From Campylobacter peloridis LMG 23910 (GTDB lineage: Bacteria > Campylobacterota > Campylobacteria > Campylobacterales > Campylobacteraceae): a stretch of 64,000 nt of DNA. Of this stretch, positions 31,898 through 40,344 are shown in pieces; position 1 is the first letter of the stretch, and each line of letters begins with the position of its first letter. The stretch is taken from positions 1,426,001 through 1,490,000 of the forward strand of contig NZ_CP007766.1 of NCBI RefSeq assembly GCF_000816785.1, written 5' to 3'. The position numbers were made by a program, and so were the translations under genes. The notes beneath the pieces were generated by a model. That model had not been told where the DNA came from. It worked only from the letters and a program-made list of their open reading frames with translations, and ran no database searches.

Positions 31898-33379
31898 ATG
31901 ATAACTCATATAGCTGATTTTTTACAAAAAAGTGTTTTAAAATTTCCTGATAAGAAACTATTTGTAGAATTTAATGGCAAGAGTATAACTTATAAAGAAT
32001 TTAATATTATCACAGATAAATTAGCAAGTAAAATAATAAATGAAAATATTTATAATAGCCCTATTTTAATAATATTACCAAAAAGTATAAATGCTTTAAT
32101 ATCTTTTTTTGGCACGGCAAAAAGTGGGAATTTTTATACCATACTTGATGAAAAAAGTCCCATAGAAAGAATAAATAAGGTAATAAAAATTTTAAAACCA
32201 AAATTACTTATTACCTCAAAAGATTTAAATATAAATTTAAACTTACCTACAATTTACACAGATGAATTTGAAGATTTTGACATAGATGAGCTAGCATTAA
32301 AAAATACAAAAGATAAGCATATAGATACTAATTTATTATATGTATTTTTTACAAGTGGAAGCACAGGAGTGCCAAAAGGAGTTAGCATAGCTCATAAAAG
32401 TGTGATTGATTATACTTTTTGGGTTTGTGAGAGTTTTAATTTTGATGAAAATCATATATTAGCAAATCAAGCTCCACTTTATTTTGATAATAGCATTTTA
32501 GATATATTCTCATCTATAAAAGTTGGTGCTACTTTGCATTTACTTCCTAATCATTTATTTGCTTTTCCAAATAAAATAATGGAATATTTAATCAATAATG
32601 AAGTAAATACTATATTTTGGGTGCCTTCTGTTTTGATATATTTTGCAAACACAAATGCTTTAAATGAAAAAACAAAATTAAATAAAATTTTATTTTGTGG
32701 CGAAATAATGCCAAATAAGCAATTAAACATATGGAGAAAATATTTGCCTGATGCTTTATTTGCAAATTTATATGGTCCTACTGAAATAACCGATGTTTGT
32801 TCTTACTACATAATAAATAGAAAATTTAGTGATGATGAGCTTTTGCCTATAGGAAAAGCTTGTAAAAATACCCAGCTTTTAGTATTTGATGAAAATTTAA
32901 ATTTAATAACACCTGATAAAGTTGGCATAAAAGGTGAATTATATATAAGAGGATGTGGGCTTAGCTTAGGATATTATAATGATAAAGAAAAAACAAATAA
33001 AGCTTTTGTGCAAAATCCTTTGCATGATAATTATTTAGACTTAGTTTATAAAAGCGGTGATATAGTAGCTTATAATGAATTTGGTGAATTAATATGCTAT
33101 GGAAGAATTGATAATCAAATAAAATATATGGGCCATAGAATAGAACTAGGAGAAATAGAAAGCATAATAAATTCTCATCAAGATATTAAAAATAGTGCTT
33201 GCATATTTAAAGAAGATATTATTTGTTTTTATGAAAGTGATAAAGAAATAAATTTTAAAGATTTTTTAAAAGATAAATTACCAACTTATATGCTACCTAA
33301 AAAATTTGTTAGAATAGAACAATTTGCTTTAAATGCAAATGGGAAGATTGATAGGAAAGTTTTAAGTGAAATGGTTTGA
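31898..33379 (+). CDS. AMP-forming acyl/aminoacyl-carrier-protein ligase (Cj1307-like)
   Basis: This 493-residue ANL-superfamily adenylating enzyme has the A3 loop FFTSGSTGVPKG (about 148-159), YGPTEITDVC (about 294-303), GELYIRGCGLSLGYYND, YKSGDIVAYNEFGELICYGR and the C-terminal lysine in NANGKIDRKVL. It activates a carboxylic or amino acid as an adenylate and loads it on the phosphopantetheine arm of a carrier protein, as DltA or stand-alone NRPS A domains do. Four carrier proteins are nearby. AAAGGAAATAG precedes the ATG, which lies inside the end of AAC(3)-like gene 1. Substrate unknown. Confidence 0.88.
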   Translation: MITHIADFLQKSVLKFPDKKLFVEFNGKSITYKEFNIITDKLASKIINENIYNSPILIILPKSINALISFFGTAKSGNFYTILDEKSPIERINKVIKILKPKLLITSKDLNINLNLPTIYTDEFEDFDIDELALKNTKDKHIDTNLLYVFFTSGSTGVPKGVSIAHKSVIDYTFWVCESFNFDENHILANQAPLYFDNSILDIFSSIKVGATLHLLPNHLFAFPNKIMEYLINNEVNTIFWVPSVLIYFANTNALNEKTKLNKILFCGEIMPNKQLNIWRKYLPDALFANLYGPTEITDVCSYYIINRKFSDDELLPIGKACKNTQLLVFDENLNLITPDKVGIKGELYIRGCGLSLGYYNDKEKTNKAFVQNPLHDNYLDLVYKSGDIVAYNEFGELICYGRIDNQIKYMGHRIELGEIESIINSHQDIKNSACIFKEDIICFYESDKEINFKDFLKDKLPTYMLPKKFVRIEQFALNANGKIDRKVLSEMV

Positions 33380-34670
33380 AAAAGAAGATACTCAAGCAAT
33401 AATAATTAGTTTGAGCATCGTTACTTTTACCTCTACATTATGGATATTTAACTTACCATATATTTATAAATTTATAGATATCAAATTTATATCATGGAAT
33501 TTTAATAGTATATTTCAAGTAATAACGCATTTTAATATTTTTTCGATTATATTATTATATGTATTTTTTATTTTATGTTTTGGTATTGCATTCTTTTTTT
33601 TAAAATATGATGTTAAAAAATATTTAATTAATTTTAGCATCATTTTTTTACTCTCCATTCTAACAAATTTTATCAGCTCACATGAATTAATTAAAGCTTG
33701 GAAATTAGAAACACCATTAATAGCTCTAATCATTGGACTTATAATTGGCAATATTTTTCAGTTTCCTACTTGGTTTAAAGACAGCCTAGTAACAGAATTT
33801 TATGTGAAAATAGGTATTGTATTAATGGGAGCAACACTACCATTAACTTTACTTATACAAGCAGGTTCTATAGCCATACTACAAGCTTGCATCATCACAA
33901 TAATCACTTTTTGTTCAATATTTTTCATATCCACTAAATTATTTAAACTTGATCCTTGTTTTGGTGCTACATTAAGCGGAGGTGGCTCTATATGTGGAGT
34001 TAGTGCTGCTATAGTTATAGGAAATGCAGCTAAAGCTAAACAAGAATATATATCAGTAACTATTAGTATAGTAGTATTTTGGGCTATATTAATGATATTA
34101 TTTTTACCTCTTTTATGTAAATTTCTAGAATTAGATGCTGGAGTTGCAGGAGCTTGGATAGGCACTTCAGAATTTGCTGACGCTGCTGGATTGGCTGCGG
34201 CTTCAGCCATAGGGGATGAAAGAGCGGTAGCTGCTTTTACATTAATAAAAGTTTTAGGGCGTGATATGTTTATTGGGATATGGGCTGTAATAGTAGCTTT
34301 TTTATCTATTGCTTTTTGGGAAAAAAATATATCTGAAAAAATTAGCCCGAAAATTATTTGGCAAAGATTTCCTATATTTATAGTAGGTTTTATCTTTATG
34401 TCTATCTTTACAAGTATTTTCATAATTTTGTTACAAAATCAAGGTAAAATTTATCAAGATGAAGTTTTATCAAATATAAAAAATTTCAGAAACTGGATTT
34501 TTATTTGGACTTTTTTATGTATAGGTTTAAGTGCAAATATTAAACAAATTTTATTTTTAGGCTACAAACCCTTGCTTGCTTTTAGTTTAGGGGTTGCTAT
34601 TAATCTTCCTTTAGGTTTTGTTTTGTCTAATTATATTTTTGTTGATTTTTGGACTAATTTTTTAAAGTGA
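33366..34670 (+). CDS. YeiH-family putative sulfate/sulfite exporter
   Basis: This 434-residue membrane protein has about ten hydrophobic segments. Family features are FQFPTWFKDSLV, GIVLMGATLPLTLLIQAG, and FGATLSGGGSICGVSAAIVIGNAAKAK with WIGTSEFADAAGLAAASAIGDERAVAAFTLIKVLGRDM. The start is GTG at 33366 behind AGGAAAG; an ATG at 33371 is in another frame and closes quickly. E. coli YeiH is linked to sulfite tolerance. It is inserted in the glycan island, overlapping the ligase gene by 14 bases, and I know of no counterpart in the C. jejuni locus. Confidence 0.85.
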   Translation: MKWFEKEDTQAIIISLSIVTFTSTLWIFNLPYIYKFIDIKFISWNFNSIFQVITHFNIFSIILLYVFFILCFGIAFFFLKYDVKKYLINFSIIFLLSILTNFISSHELIKAWKLETPLIALIIGLIIGNIFQFPTWFKDSLVTEFYVKIGIVLMGATLPLTLLIQAGSIAILQACIITIITFCSIFFISTKLFKLDPCFGATLSGGGSICGVSAAIVIGNAAKAKQEYISVTISIVVFWAILMILFLPLLCKFLELDAGVAGAWIGTSEFADAAGLAAASAIGDERAVAAFTLIKVLGRDMFIGIWAVIVAFLSIAFWEKNISEKISPKIIWQRFPIFIVGFIFMSIFTSIFIILLQNQGKIYQDEVLSNIKNFRNWIFIWTFLCIGLSANIKQILFLGYKPLLAFSLGVAINLPLGFVLSNYIFVDFWTNFLK

Positions 34671-34674
34671 AATT

Positions 34675-35484
34675 ATGATAGATTATAAAATACAAGATTT
34701 AAAAAATATTTTTTTAAAAAATATTACCCAAGAAAATGAAGTTGTATTTATTACTGGAAATTTAGCAAATTTTGGTTATTTTGATTCAAAAAATAAAAAT
34801 GATTTGCTTGATGCAATCATAGAAAGCACAATGCAAGCTAGTAAAGAACAAGCTACTATCATGACTCAGACTATGAGTTTTCAAATTTGCAATACCAATA
34901 TTCCTTTTCATCGCTATACTTGGTCAAATTTAGGTGCTTTTGGCAACTATTTACTAAATCTTAATGATAGTATCAGAAGCTTACATCCTTTTACATCTTA
35001 TACGGCATTTGGTAAACATGCAAAGATTTGTGATTGTCAAATTCCTTTTGCTTATGGCTTACAAAGTCCATATGATAATATGCTTAAACATGATAATATT
35101 TTAATGATAAGTATGGGGATGAAACCAAATATGACTTGCTCTATAGTCCATCATGCAGAATTTAATATGCATGTTCCTTATAGATACATCAAAGAATTTA
35201 ATCATCCCATACAAATAAATAGAGAAATAATTTACCAAAAATTTTATTTACATGTCTTATATAAAGAATATTGTGGGGGAGGATATAAAAGAAATTTTAA
35301 TGTTAATTTCTTTAATTATTTTATGCATAAATATCAAGGTGAAATTAAAGAATTTCCTTTAGGTAAAAGTGCTATTTATGTTTATAATTATAAAAATTTT
35401 TACAACTCATGCATAGAGTATCTGCAACAAGATATCTATGCGTGGATGGAAAAAGAACCTGAGCTAAAACCATTTATATTTTAA
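34675..35484 (+). CDS. AAC(3)-family N-acyltransferase 3, with canonical RSxHP motif
   Basis: This 269-residue protein has the antibiotic-NAT-type fold signatures: SIRSLHPFTSYTAFGKHA (about 101-118), the QSPYDNML loop and CSIVHHAEFNMHVPYRYIKEF (acetyl acceptor/catalytic His region). It retains RSLHP, unlike the two other copies. Starts 4 bases after the YeiH stop. The aminoglycoside label given to this family is probably misleading; flagellin-glycan loci of Campylobacter carry such genes and sugar N-acylation is more likely. Confidence 0.8.
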   Translation: MIDYKIQDLKNIFLKNITQENEVVFITGNLANFGYFDSKNKNDLLDAIIESTMQASKEQATIMTQTMSFQICNTNIPFHRYTWSNLGAFGNYLLNLNDSIRSLHPFTSYTAFGKHAKICDCQIPFAYGLQSPYDNMLKHDNILMISMGMKPNMTCSIVHHAEFNMHVPYRYIKEFNHPIQINREIIYQKFYLHVLYKEYCGGGYKRNFNVNFFNYFMHKYQGEIKEFPLGKSAIYVYNYKNFYNSCIEYLQQDIYAWMEKEPELKPFIF

Positions 35485-35500
35485 TTTATAAGGAAGATAA

Positions 35501-36088
35501 ATGCTAAAAGAATTGGAATTTAATTTTAAAGAAAATCGTAATTATATACATGGTACAGATATTTACAATGCAATATTATCTTTATACAAAGATAATATTG
35601 CATCAAATTTTGAACTATCTTTTCATAATATAGCACATAACAATCTCATCTTAAGCGATATCAAACCTGATAATTTACAAAAATTAAGATTTGTCTGTAA
35701 TTTTTTAAAAAAAGATTCTTCTATTTGTTGTTTATATGGAATTGACAACCCGCTTTCTAAACCGACGCTTTCTAAACCTTATTTAGAAGAAAGTATTACA
35801 GAAAATATCACGATAAATCATATTGAAAAAAGTATTATTTTAAATAATCCTAGTGTTTTTACCTATATGGAGGAAATTGTTGCTTTAAACAAATATTTAC
35901 TAACAAAATTGTTTCATGAGGTTAAAGGAAAATGGTATTTTTCAAAATTACAAATCCAAAATATTCCACTGGAAAAAACTTATCCTATCAAACTTATATT
36001 TAAAAGTAATTTTAATTTTTTAATTGTAAAAAGTGCAATTTACCTTGGTGATAAATTTTTAGGTTTTATTTATTTTAGTTTAAAATAA
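35501..36088 (+). CDS. Hypothetical protein of the carrier-protein island
   Basis: I do not recognise this 195-residue protein. It is soluble, with no signal or membrane segment, three short proline turns (NPLSKPTLSKP at about 84-94), and a beta-rich second half (WYFSKLQIQNIPLEKTYPIKLIF, GFIYFSLK end). AAGGAAGATAA precedes the ATG. It lies between AAC(3)-like 3 and KASIII-like A, spaced 16 and 9 bases, so it is probably a part of the same pathway. A hot-dog dehydratase/thioesterase fold is a guess from size and context only. Confidence 0.7.
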   Translation: MLKELEFNFKENRNYIHGTDIYNAILSLYKDNIASNFELSFHNIAHNNLILSDIKPDNLQKLRFVCNFLKKDSSICCLYGIDNPLSKPTLSKPYLEESITENITINHIEKSIILNNPSVFTYMEEIVALNKYLLTKLFHEVKGKWYFSKLQIQNIPLEKTYPIKLIFKSNFNFLIVKSAIYLGDKFLGFIYFSLK

Positions 36089-36097
36089 GGATAACTT

Positions 36098-37027
36098 ATG
36101 CTTGGAATTTGTGATATAGGAACTTACATTTGTTCTAATAAAATTTCTAATTTTGAAAGAAAAATAGATTTTGATATAAATGATGAGTTTATTAAAGAAA
36201 AAATAGGCTTTCAAAGTCTTAGTAAAAGCTCAAATGAAGAAAAAACCTCTATCTTATGTTTAAAGGCATTTGAAAAAATAAAACACAAAGTTGATTTATC
36301 TAATATTGATTGTTTGATTTTAATTTCACAAAATCCAGATATAAAAATTCCACACACTTCAGCAATTTTACATAAAGAATTAAGTCTTTCATGTAATTGT
36401 GCTTGTTTTGATGTAGGGCTTGGATGTAGTGGATATGTATATGGACTTTCTATTATACTTTCTTTCATGCAAAATAACAATCTAAAACATGGTTTGTTAT
36501 TTACCTGCGATCCTTATCGAAAAATTATAAATAATAACGACAAAAATACTTCTTTGTTATTTGGCGATGGAGCAAGTGTAAGTTATATAAGTCAAGACTA
36601 TAGATATAAAATAAAATCATTTAAATTTGGAACTGATGGTAGTAAATATACAAATATCCTTTGCGAAAAAGATACTTTATTTATGAATGGACGCGGAGTG
36701 TTTGAATTTAGTGCTACTACTATACCAAAACATATAATGAATTTTTTAAAAGAAGAAAAGATGGGGCTTGATGATATTGATCGTTTTATTTTTCACCAAG
36801 GTAGCAAATACATCGTTGATACTATTAGACAAAGATTAAATTTAGATAAAGATAAAGCTCCATTTGATGCAAATTTTTATGGCAACACCGTTTCTTCTTC
36901 GATACCAATTTTGTTAGAAAATGAATTTCAAAAAGAAAAATGCTATAATAATATATTGATTTCAGGATTTGGCACAGGTCTTTCTTGGGCTAGCGCTATA
37001 CTACAAGGAAAAAAAGATGAAAATTGA
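36098..37027 (+). CDS. 3-oxoacyl-ACP synthase III (FabH)-like enzyme A
   Basis: This 309-residue thiolase-fold enzyme has the active-site Cys in FDVGLGCSGYVYGLSII (about residue 107), His in FIFHQGSKYIVD (about 231) and Asn in NFYGNTVSSSIPILL (about 262), the full Cys-His-Asn triad. The N-terminal half lacks the substrate-limiting signature of housekeeping FabH. It overlaps ACP B by 11 bases. It may extend an ACP-bound chain or act as an acyltransferase, as KASIII-like enzymes do in antibiotic pathways. Confidence 0.87.
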   Translation: MLGICDIGTYICSNKISNFERKIDFDINDEFIKEKIGFQSLSKSSNEEKTSILCLKAFEKIKHKVDLSNIDCLILISQNPDIKIPHTSAILHKELSLSCNCACFDVGLGCSGYVYGLSIILSFMQNNNLKHGLLFTCDPYRKIINNNDKNTSLLFGDGASVSYISQDYRYKIKSFKFGTDGSKYTNILCEKDTLFMNGRGVFEFSATTIPKHIMNFLKEEKMGLDDIDRFIFHQGSKYIVDTIRQRLNLDKDKAPFDANFYGNTVSSSIPILLENEFQKEKCYNNILISGFGTGLSWASAILQGKKDEN

Positions 37028-37247
37028 AACAAAAGAAATTTTAGAAATTTTAAAGGATGTTGGAGTTTTAGTTGATATAAACACACTAGAAATAAACAAA
37101 CCTTTAAAGGATCAAGGAATAGACTCTTTGGATATGGCAAACCTTTTCTTAAATTTACAAGAAAAATACAACATTGAAATTCCTATGAAAGATGTAGAAA
37201 AATTAACTTCCATAGAAAATATAGAGCAATATATAAAATCGAAATAA
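37017..37247 (+). CDS. Acyl carrier protein-like protein B
   Basis: This 76-residue acidic carrier protein has the phosphopantetheine serine in DQGIDSLDMANLFLNLQEKY (about residues 31-50), closest of the four to the canonical DSLD motif. Start ATG at 37017 follows AAGGAAAAAA and lies inside the KASIII-like A stop region, so the pair is coupled; a 16-codon upstream extension is inside the KASIII gene and rejected. Confidence 0.88.
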   Translation: MKIETKEILEILKDVGVLVDINTLEINKPLKDQGIDSLDMANLFLNLQEKYNIEIPMKDVEKLTSIENIEQYIKSK

Positions 37248-37260
37248 TATAGGAGTTATC

Positions 37261-37500
37261 ATGGATATAATCCAAGAATTTTTTAATAATATAGGAAGAT
37301 CTGATATAAATAAAAACTCAAAAAACCTTCTTAGTGATGGAATCATAGATAGTATAGATGTTATTTCTTTAGTTACTGAGATAGAAAAATACTACAACAA
37401 ACCAATAAAATCTAATTTTATAAAACCTGAAGTGTTTGAAGATTTTGAAAATATACAACGCATGATAACAGAAAGTATGAACCATGATTCCTCTTTTTAA
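37261..37500 (+). CDS. Acyl carrier protein-like protein C
   Basis: This 79-residue carrier protein has the serine in SDGIIDSIDVISLVTEIEKY (about residues 25-44). Sister of carrier protein A at 28847. TAGGAGTTATC precedes the ATG. Its 3' end overlaps AAC(3)-like gene 2 by 17 bases; the tight coupling suggests this acyltransferase takes its acyl donor from this carrier (inference). Confidence 0.87.
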   Translation: MDIIQEFFNNIGRSDINKNSKNLLSDGIIDSIDVISLVTEIEKYYNKPIKSNFIKPEVFEDFENIQRMITESMNHDSSF

Positions 37501-38293
37501 AACCCAAAATCACATCTCCACAACAGATGAATTAAAACTTGCTTTGCAAAATCTTGACATAAAAAAAGGAGATATACTATATATACATAGTGAAATTTTT
37601 AATTTTGGGATCCCAGTGATTAACCTTCATGATCTTCAAAAAAACATTATAGATTGTTTTTTTGAAGTAATAGGAAGTGAAGGTACACTCATAATGCCAA
37701 CTTTTACCTATAGTTTTTGTGATAACAAAGTTTATGATAAGTTAAATTCAAAAACAAAAATTGGTGTTTTAAATGAATTCTTTAGAAAGCTTCCTGGAGT
37801 TAAGCGTACTAACGACCCTTTATTTTCTTTTGCAGTTAAAGGCGCAAAAGAAAAATTATTTTTAAAAGAAACAAATAGTTGTTTTGGTGAAGATAGCGTA
37901 TTTGATATCTTGACTCAACAAAATGCTAAATTAGTTTTATTTGGCGGGAGACATGTTGATCATTCTTATATCCACTACATAGAAGAATATATGAAAGTTT
38001 CTTATAGATTTTATAAAAATTTTAGTGGTTTAATTATAGATGAAAATGGAAACAAAACAAATAAAAATATTATGTATTATTGCAGACACTTAGATATGAA
38101 TTCTGAAACATCTATTGATTCAATTTTAAAAATGCTAATACAAAACAATAATATTCGAAGTGAAAATTTTGCAAACGCAGAAATATCAATAATCGACACT
38201 AAAAGATTTTTCGATTCTGGAACTAAAATTTTAGCAAAAAATGAAAAGGCTTTATTAAAACAAGAGAATAAAAATGCAATGTTCGTTCAATAA
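37484..38293 (+). CDS. AAC(3)-like N-acyltransferase 2, intact
   Basis: This 269-residue protein is a close paralogue of the frameshifted copy at 31113-31917 (shared FFEVIG.EGTLIMPTFTY, YDKLNSK, VKRTNDP.FSFA.KG, FLK.T.SCFG, HYIEE, VSYRFYKNF or VPYRYFKNF). RTNDP replaces the RSxHP of classical AAC(3), while the HYIEE-type catalytic His segment remains. No G tract. It starts inside ACP C and its end overlaps KASIII-like B, making ACP C - AAC(3) 2 - KASIII B a coupled block. Confidence 0.83.
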   Translation: MIPLFKTQNHISTTDELKLALQNLDIKKGDILYIHSEIFNFGIPVINLHDLQKNIIDCFFEVIGSEGTLIMPTFTYSFCDNKVYDKLNSKTKIGVLNEFFRKLPGVKRTNDPLFSFAVKGAKEKLFLKETNSCFGEDSVFDILTQQNAKLVLFGGRHVDHSYIHYIEEYMKVSYRFYKNFSGLIIDENGNKTNKNIMYYCRHLDMNSETSIDSILKMLIQNNNIRSENFANAEISIIDTKRFFDSGTKILAKNEKALLKQENKNAMFVQ

Positions 38294-39338
38294 TGTTAAA
38301 ATATCAGCAATGATTTCGGTAGTTCCTAACAATAAAATCAATATAGATGATGAATTATACACAAGATATCAAGGAAATGTTAAAAAATTAAACAAAATTA
38401 AACAATCCGCAGGAATACAGTATCGATATTTGGTTGATGAACAAACATCTGTAAGTGATTTAGCAATATATGCTTGTAATATACTTTTTAATGAGTATAA
38501 GCTAGATAAAAATACCATAGATGGTGTTATTGTTACAACACAAACACCCGACTTTTTTATGCCTGCAACCGCATGTTATATTCATGGCAAACTTGACTTA
38601 CCTCAATCTACCATCGCTTTTGATATTAACCAATCATGTGTTGGATATTTATATGGACTTTATGTTGCTTTTAATATGCTAGAAAATCAAAGTTGTAAAA
38701 AAATACTATTTATTTGTGGAAACACTGTCAACAAAGGGCTTAATACTAATGAACTTATAGGCCATGGTGTTAGTGTTGGTATCTTAGAATACACTGAGTT
38801 TTCAAATAAAAGTTTTTTTGAGATCAACAATGACGGCAAAGGTCTTCCATTTTTATTTACACCTTTTGGTGCATATAAAACACCTACAAGTGATGAATTT
38901 GAAGAAAGTGGATGGGAAAATATTCCTTTTAGAGATTTTTTTATGGATGGATTAGAAATTTTTAATTTTGCAATAAGCAAAGAGCCAGAAAGCTTTAATA
39001 GTTTATTAAAATTTTCTAATTTCAATAAAGAGCAATTAGATTATATTTTTTTTCATCAAGCTAATAAAAGCATAGTAGATCTTATTATAAAAAGACTAGG
39101 ATTAGATTCTAAAAAAACTCCTAATGATACTATGTATAAATATGGAAATTTAGCTTCTGCTTCAATTCCTACAACAATTTGCGACACATTAAACACTCAT
39201 CAAAATAAACTAAATCATAAAATAAATATTGCCTTATGCGGCTTTGGTGCAGGGTTTAGTTGGGCCAATGCTATAATTACACTTGATGAGAATTTTTGGT
39301 GTAAAGAAACTCAAGTATTTAAAAAGGAAACACGATGA
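38274..39338 (+). CDS. 3-oxoacyl-ACP synthase III (FabH)-like enzyme B (Cj1303-like)
   Basis: This 354-residue KASIII-fold enzyme has Cys in AFDINQSCVGYLYGL (about residue 123), His in YIFFHQANKSIVDLI (about 262) and Asn in KYGNLASASIP (about 292). It is larger than KASIII-like A, with an insertion around residues 200-230 (FGAYKTPTSDEFEESGWENI). It precedes ACP D (4-base overlap), as fabH2-acpP3 in C. jejuni. Substrate unknown; chain extension or acyl transfer on ACP D is expected. Confidence 0.87.
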   Translation: MQCSFNNVKISAMISVVPNNKINIDDELYTRYQGNVKKLNKIKQSAGIQYRYLVDEQTSVSDLAIYACNILFNEYKLDKNTIDGVIVTTQTPDFFMPATACYIHGKLDLPQSTIAFDINQSCVGYLYGLYVAFNMLENQSCKKILFICGNTVNKGLNTNELIGHGVSVGILEYTEFSNKSFFEINNDGKGLPFLFTPFGAYKTPTSDEFEESGWENIPFRDFFMDGLEIFNFAISKEPESFNSLLKFSNFNKEQLDYIFFHQANKSIVDLIIKRLGLDSKKTPNDTMYKYGNLASASIPTTICDTLNTHQNKLNHKINIALCGFGAGFSWANAIITLDENFWCKETQVFKKETR

Positions 39339-39568
39339 CAAAACAAATTTTTTTAAAAAAACTGGAAGAATTATTACAAGTTGATTATGCTTTAGAAGAG
39401 AATATGTTATTAAAAAACATTGAAGAATATGATAGCTTAGCTTTATTATCACTTACAGTTTTTTATGATCAAGAATTTAATATTTTTGTAGAAGGAAAAA
39501 AACTTAAATCTTGTCAAAATATTTCAGATTTAATTGCATTAATTCCTAGTGATAAATTGGAATTTTGA
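39335..39568 (+). CDS. Acyl carrier protein-like protein D (Cj1304-like)
   Basis: This 77-residue carrier protein is more divergent than A-C, with the serine in IEEYDSLALLSLTVFYDQEF (about residues 28-47). Overlaps KASIII-like B (4 bases) and the SDR (1 base). The block KASIII B - ACP D - SDR resembles a minimal condense-and-reduce module. Confidence 0.85.
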   Translation: MTKQIFLKKLEELLQVDYALEENMLLKNIEEYDSLALLSLTVFYDQEFNIFVEGKKLKSCQNISDLIALIPSDKLEF

Positions 39569-40317
39569 TGATATTTAAAGAAAATCTATTTAAAAATAAA
39601 AGTTTTATAATTACAGGTGCTAGTAGTGGTATAGGAGCTCATATATCCTTAACCCTAAATAAACTTGGTGCTAAAATCATAGCTATCGGTAGAGATAAAA
39701 ATAAGCTTTTAAGTCAAAAAAAACAAGCTAAAAATCCTAATGATTTCATTATAATTTCAAAAGATTTATCAAATTTTGAAGACTTAGATAAATGGACACT
39801 AGAACTTGCAAAAGAATATGAAGGTTTTGATGGAGCGGTTTTAGCTGCAGGTATCGCGCAACCTTTAGGAATTAACTCTCCTTATTATACTGATAGTGCA
39901 AAAGAAATTTTTAATATAAACTATTTTGGAAATCTACAAATTTTAAAAGGTTTAATAAACAAAAAAGCAAAAACAAAAGATGGGACAAGTTTTATTTGGA
40001 TTAGCTCTACTGCTAGCAAAACTCCAGGAAAAGGATTAAGCTCCTATGGTGCAAGTAAAGCAGCTATAAATACGGCAGTCAAATCCATAGCATTAGAAAT
40101 AGCTCCAAAATATAGAATAAATTCAATACTACCAGGATTTATAAAAACTCCATTAACAGAAATTGGTTTCGATAGCGAACCTTTTGAAAATTCTTACCCA
40201 TTAGGAATAGGAAAAGTTGAAAATATCTCCCCTTTAGTATGTTTTCTTTTGAGTAGTGCTTCATCTTGGATTACTGGGCAAGAAATCATTATAGACGGAG
40301 GTGGAGAGTCTCTTTGA
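39568..40317 (+). CDS. Short-chain dehydrogenase/reductase, FabG-like
   Basis: This 249-residue classical SDR has NAD(P) loop ITGASSGIGAHISL (about residues 12-25), LAAGIAQP, active-site Ser in FIWISSTASKTPGKG and YxxxK in SSYGASKAAINTAVKS, and the C-terminal SSASSWITGQEIIIDGGGE typical of FabG. Start ATG 39568 overlaps the ACP D stop by one base. It likely reduces a 3-keto group on an ACP-bound intermediate. Confidence 0.88.
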   Translation: MIFKENLFKNKSFIITGASSGIGAHISLTLNKLGAKIIAIGRDKNKLLSQKKQAKNPNDFIIISKDLSNFEDLDKWTLELAKEYEGFDGAVLAAGIAQPLGINSPYYTDSAKEIFNINYFGNLQILKGLINKKAKTKDGTSFIWISSTASKTPGKGLSSYGASKAAINTAVKSIALEIAPKYRINSILPGFIKTPLTEIGFDSEPFENSYPLGIGKVENISPLVCFLLSSASSWITGQEIIIDGGGESL

Positions 40318-40344
40318 ATTAGACATTTTGACTCTTGAAAAATT

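Larger units (their letters stand above)
31113..31917 (+). pseudogene. AAC(3)-like N-acyltransferase 1, frameshifted at A8 (phase-OFF or slippage-decoded)
   Basis: The ATG at 31113 follows AAAGAAAG and encodes MKYILKYNNKKYSNIDLINTFYELDIKKR then stops at TGA. From 31198 the frame one base earlier continues as ILCVHTELFNFG..., closely matching the intact paralogue at 37484-38293 (which reads LDIKKGDILYIHSE). With seven instead of eight A at 31190-31197 the whole gene would be open. A G9 tract at 31421-31429 is in frame. Fold of the antibiotic N-acetyltransferase family AAC(3), but with RTNDP in place of the usual RSxHP. It should transfer an acyl group to a sugar amine, not a drug (inference). 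C. jejuni Cj1296/Cj1297 are likewise one split gene. Confidence 0.78.

Noticed and set aside
31324-31917. Stand-alone 197-residue AAC(3)-like gene starting at an internal ATG
   Set aside because: The paralogue at 37484 aligns well upstream of this ATG, and the missing N-terminal part is present in the DNA one base out of frame; it is the 3' part of a frameshifted gene.
33800-34423. 207-codon minus-strand ORF
   Set aside because: Antisense to the helix-coding, stop-poor YeiH gene; the YeiH frame has family motifs along its whole length.
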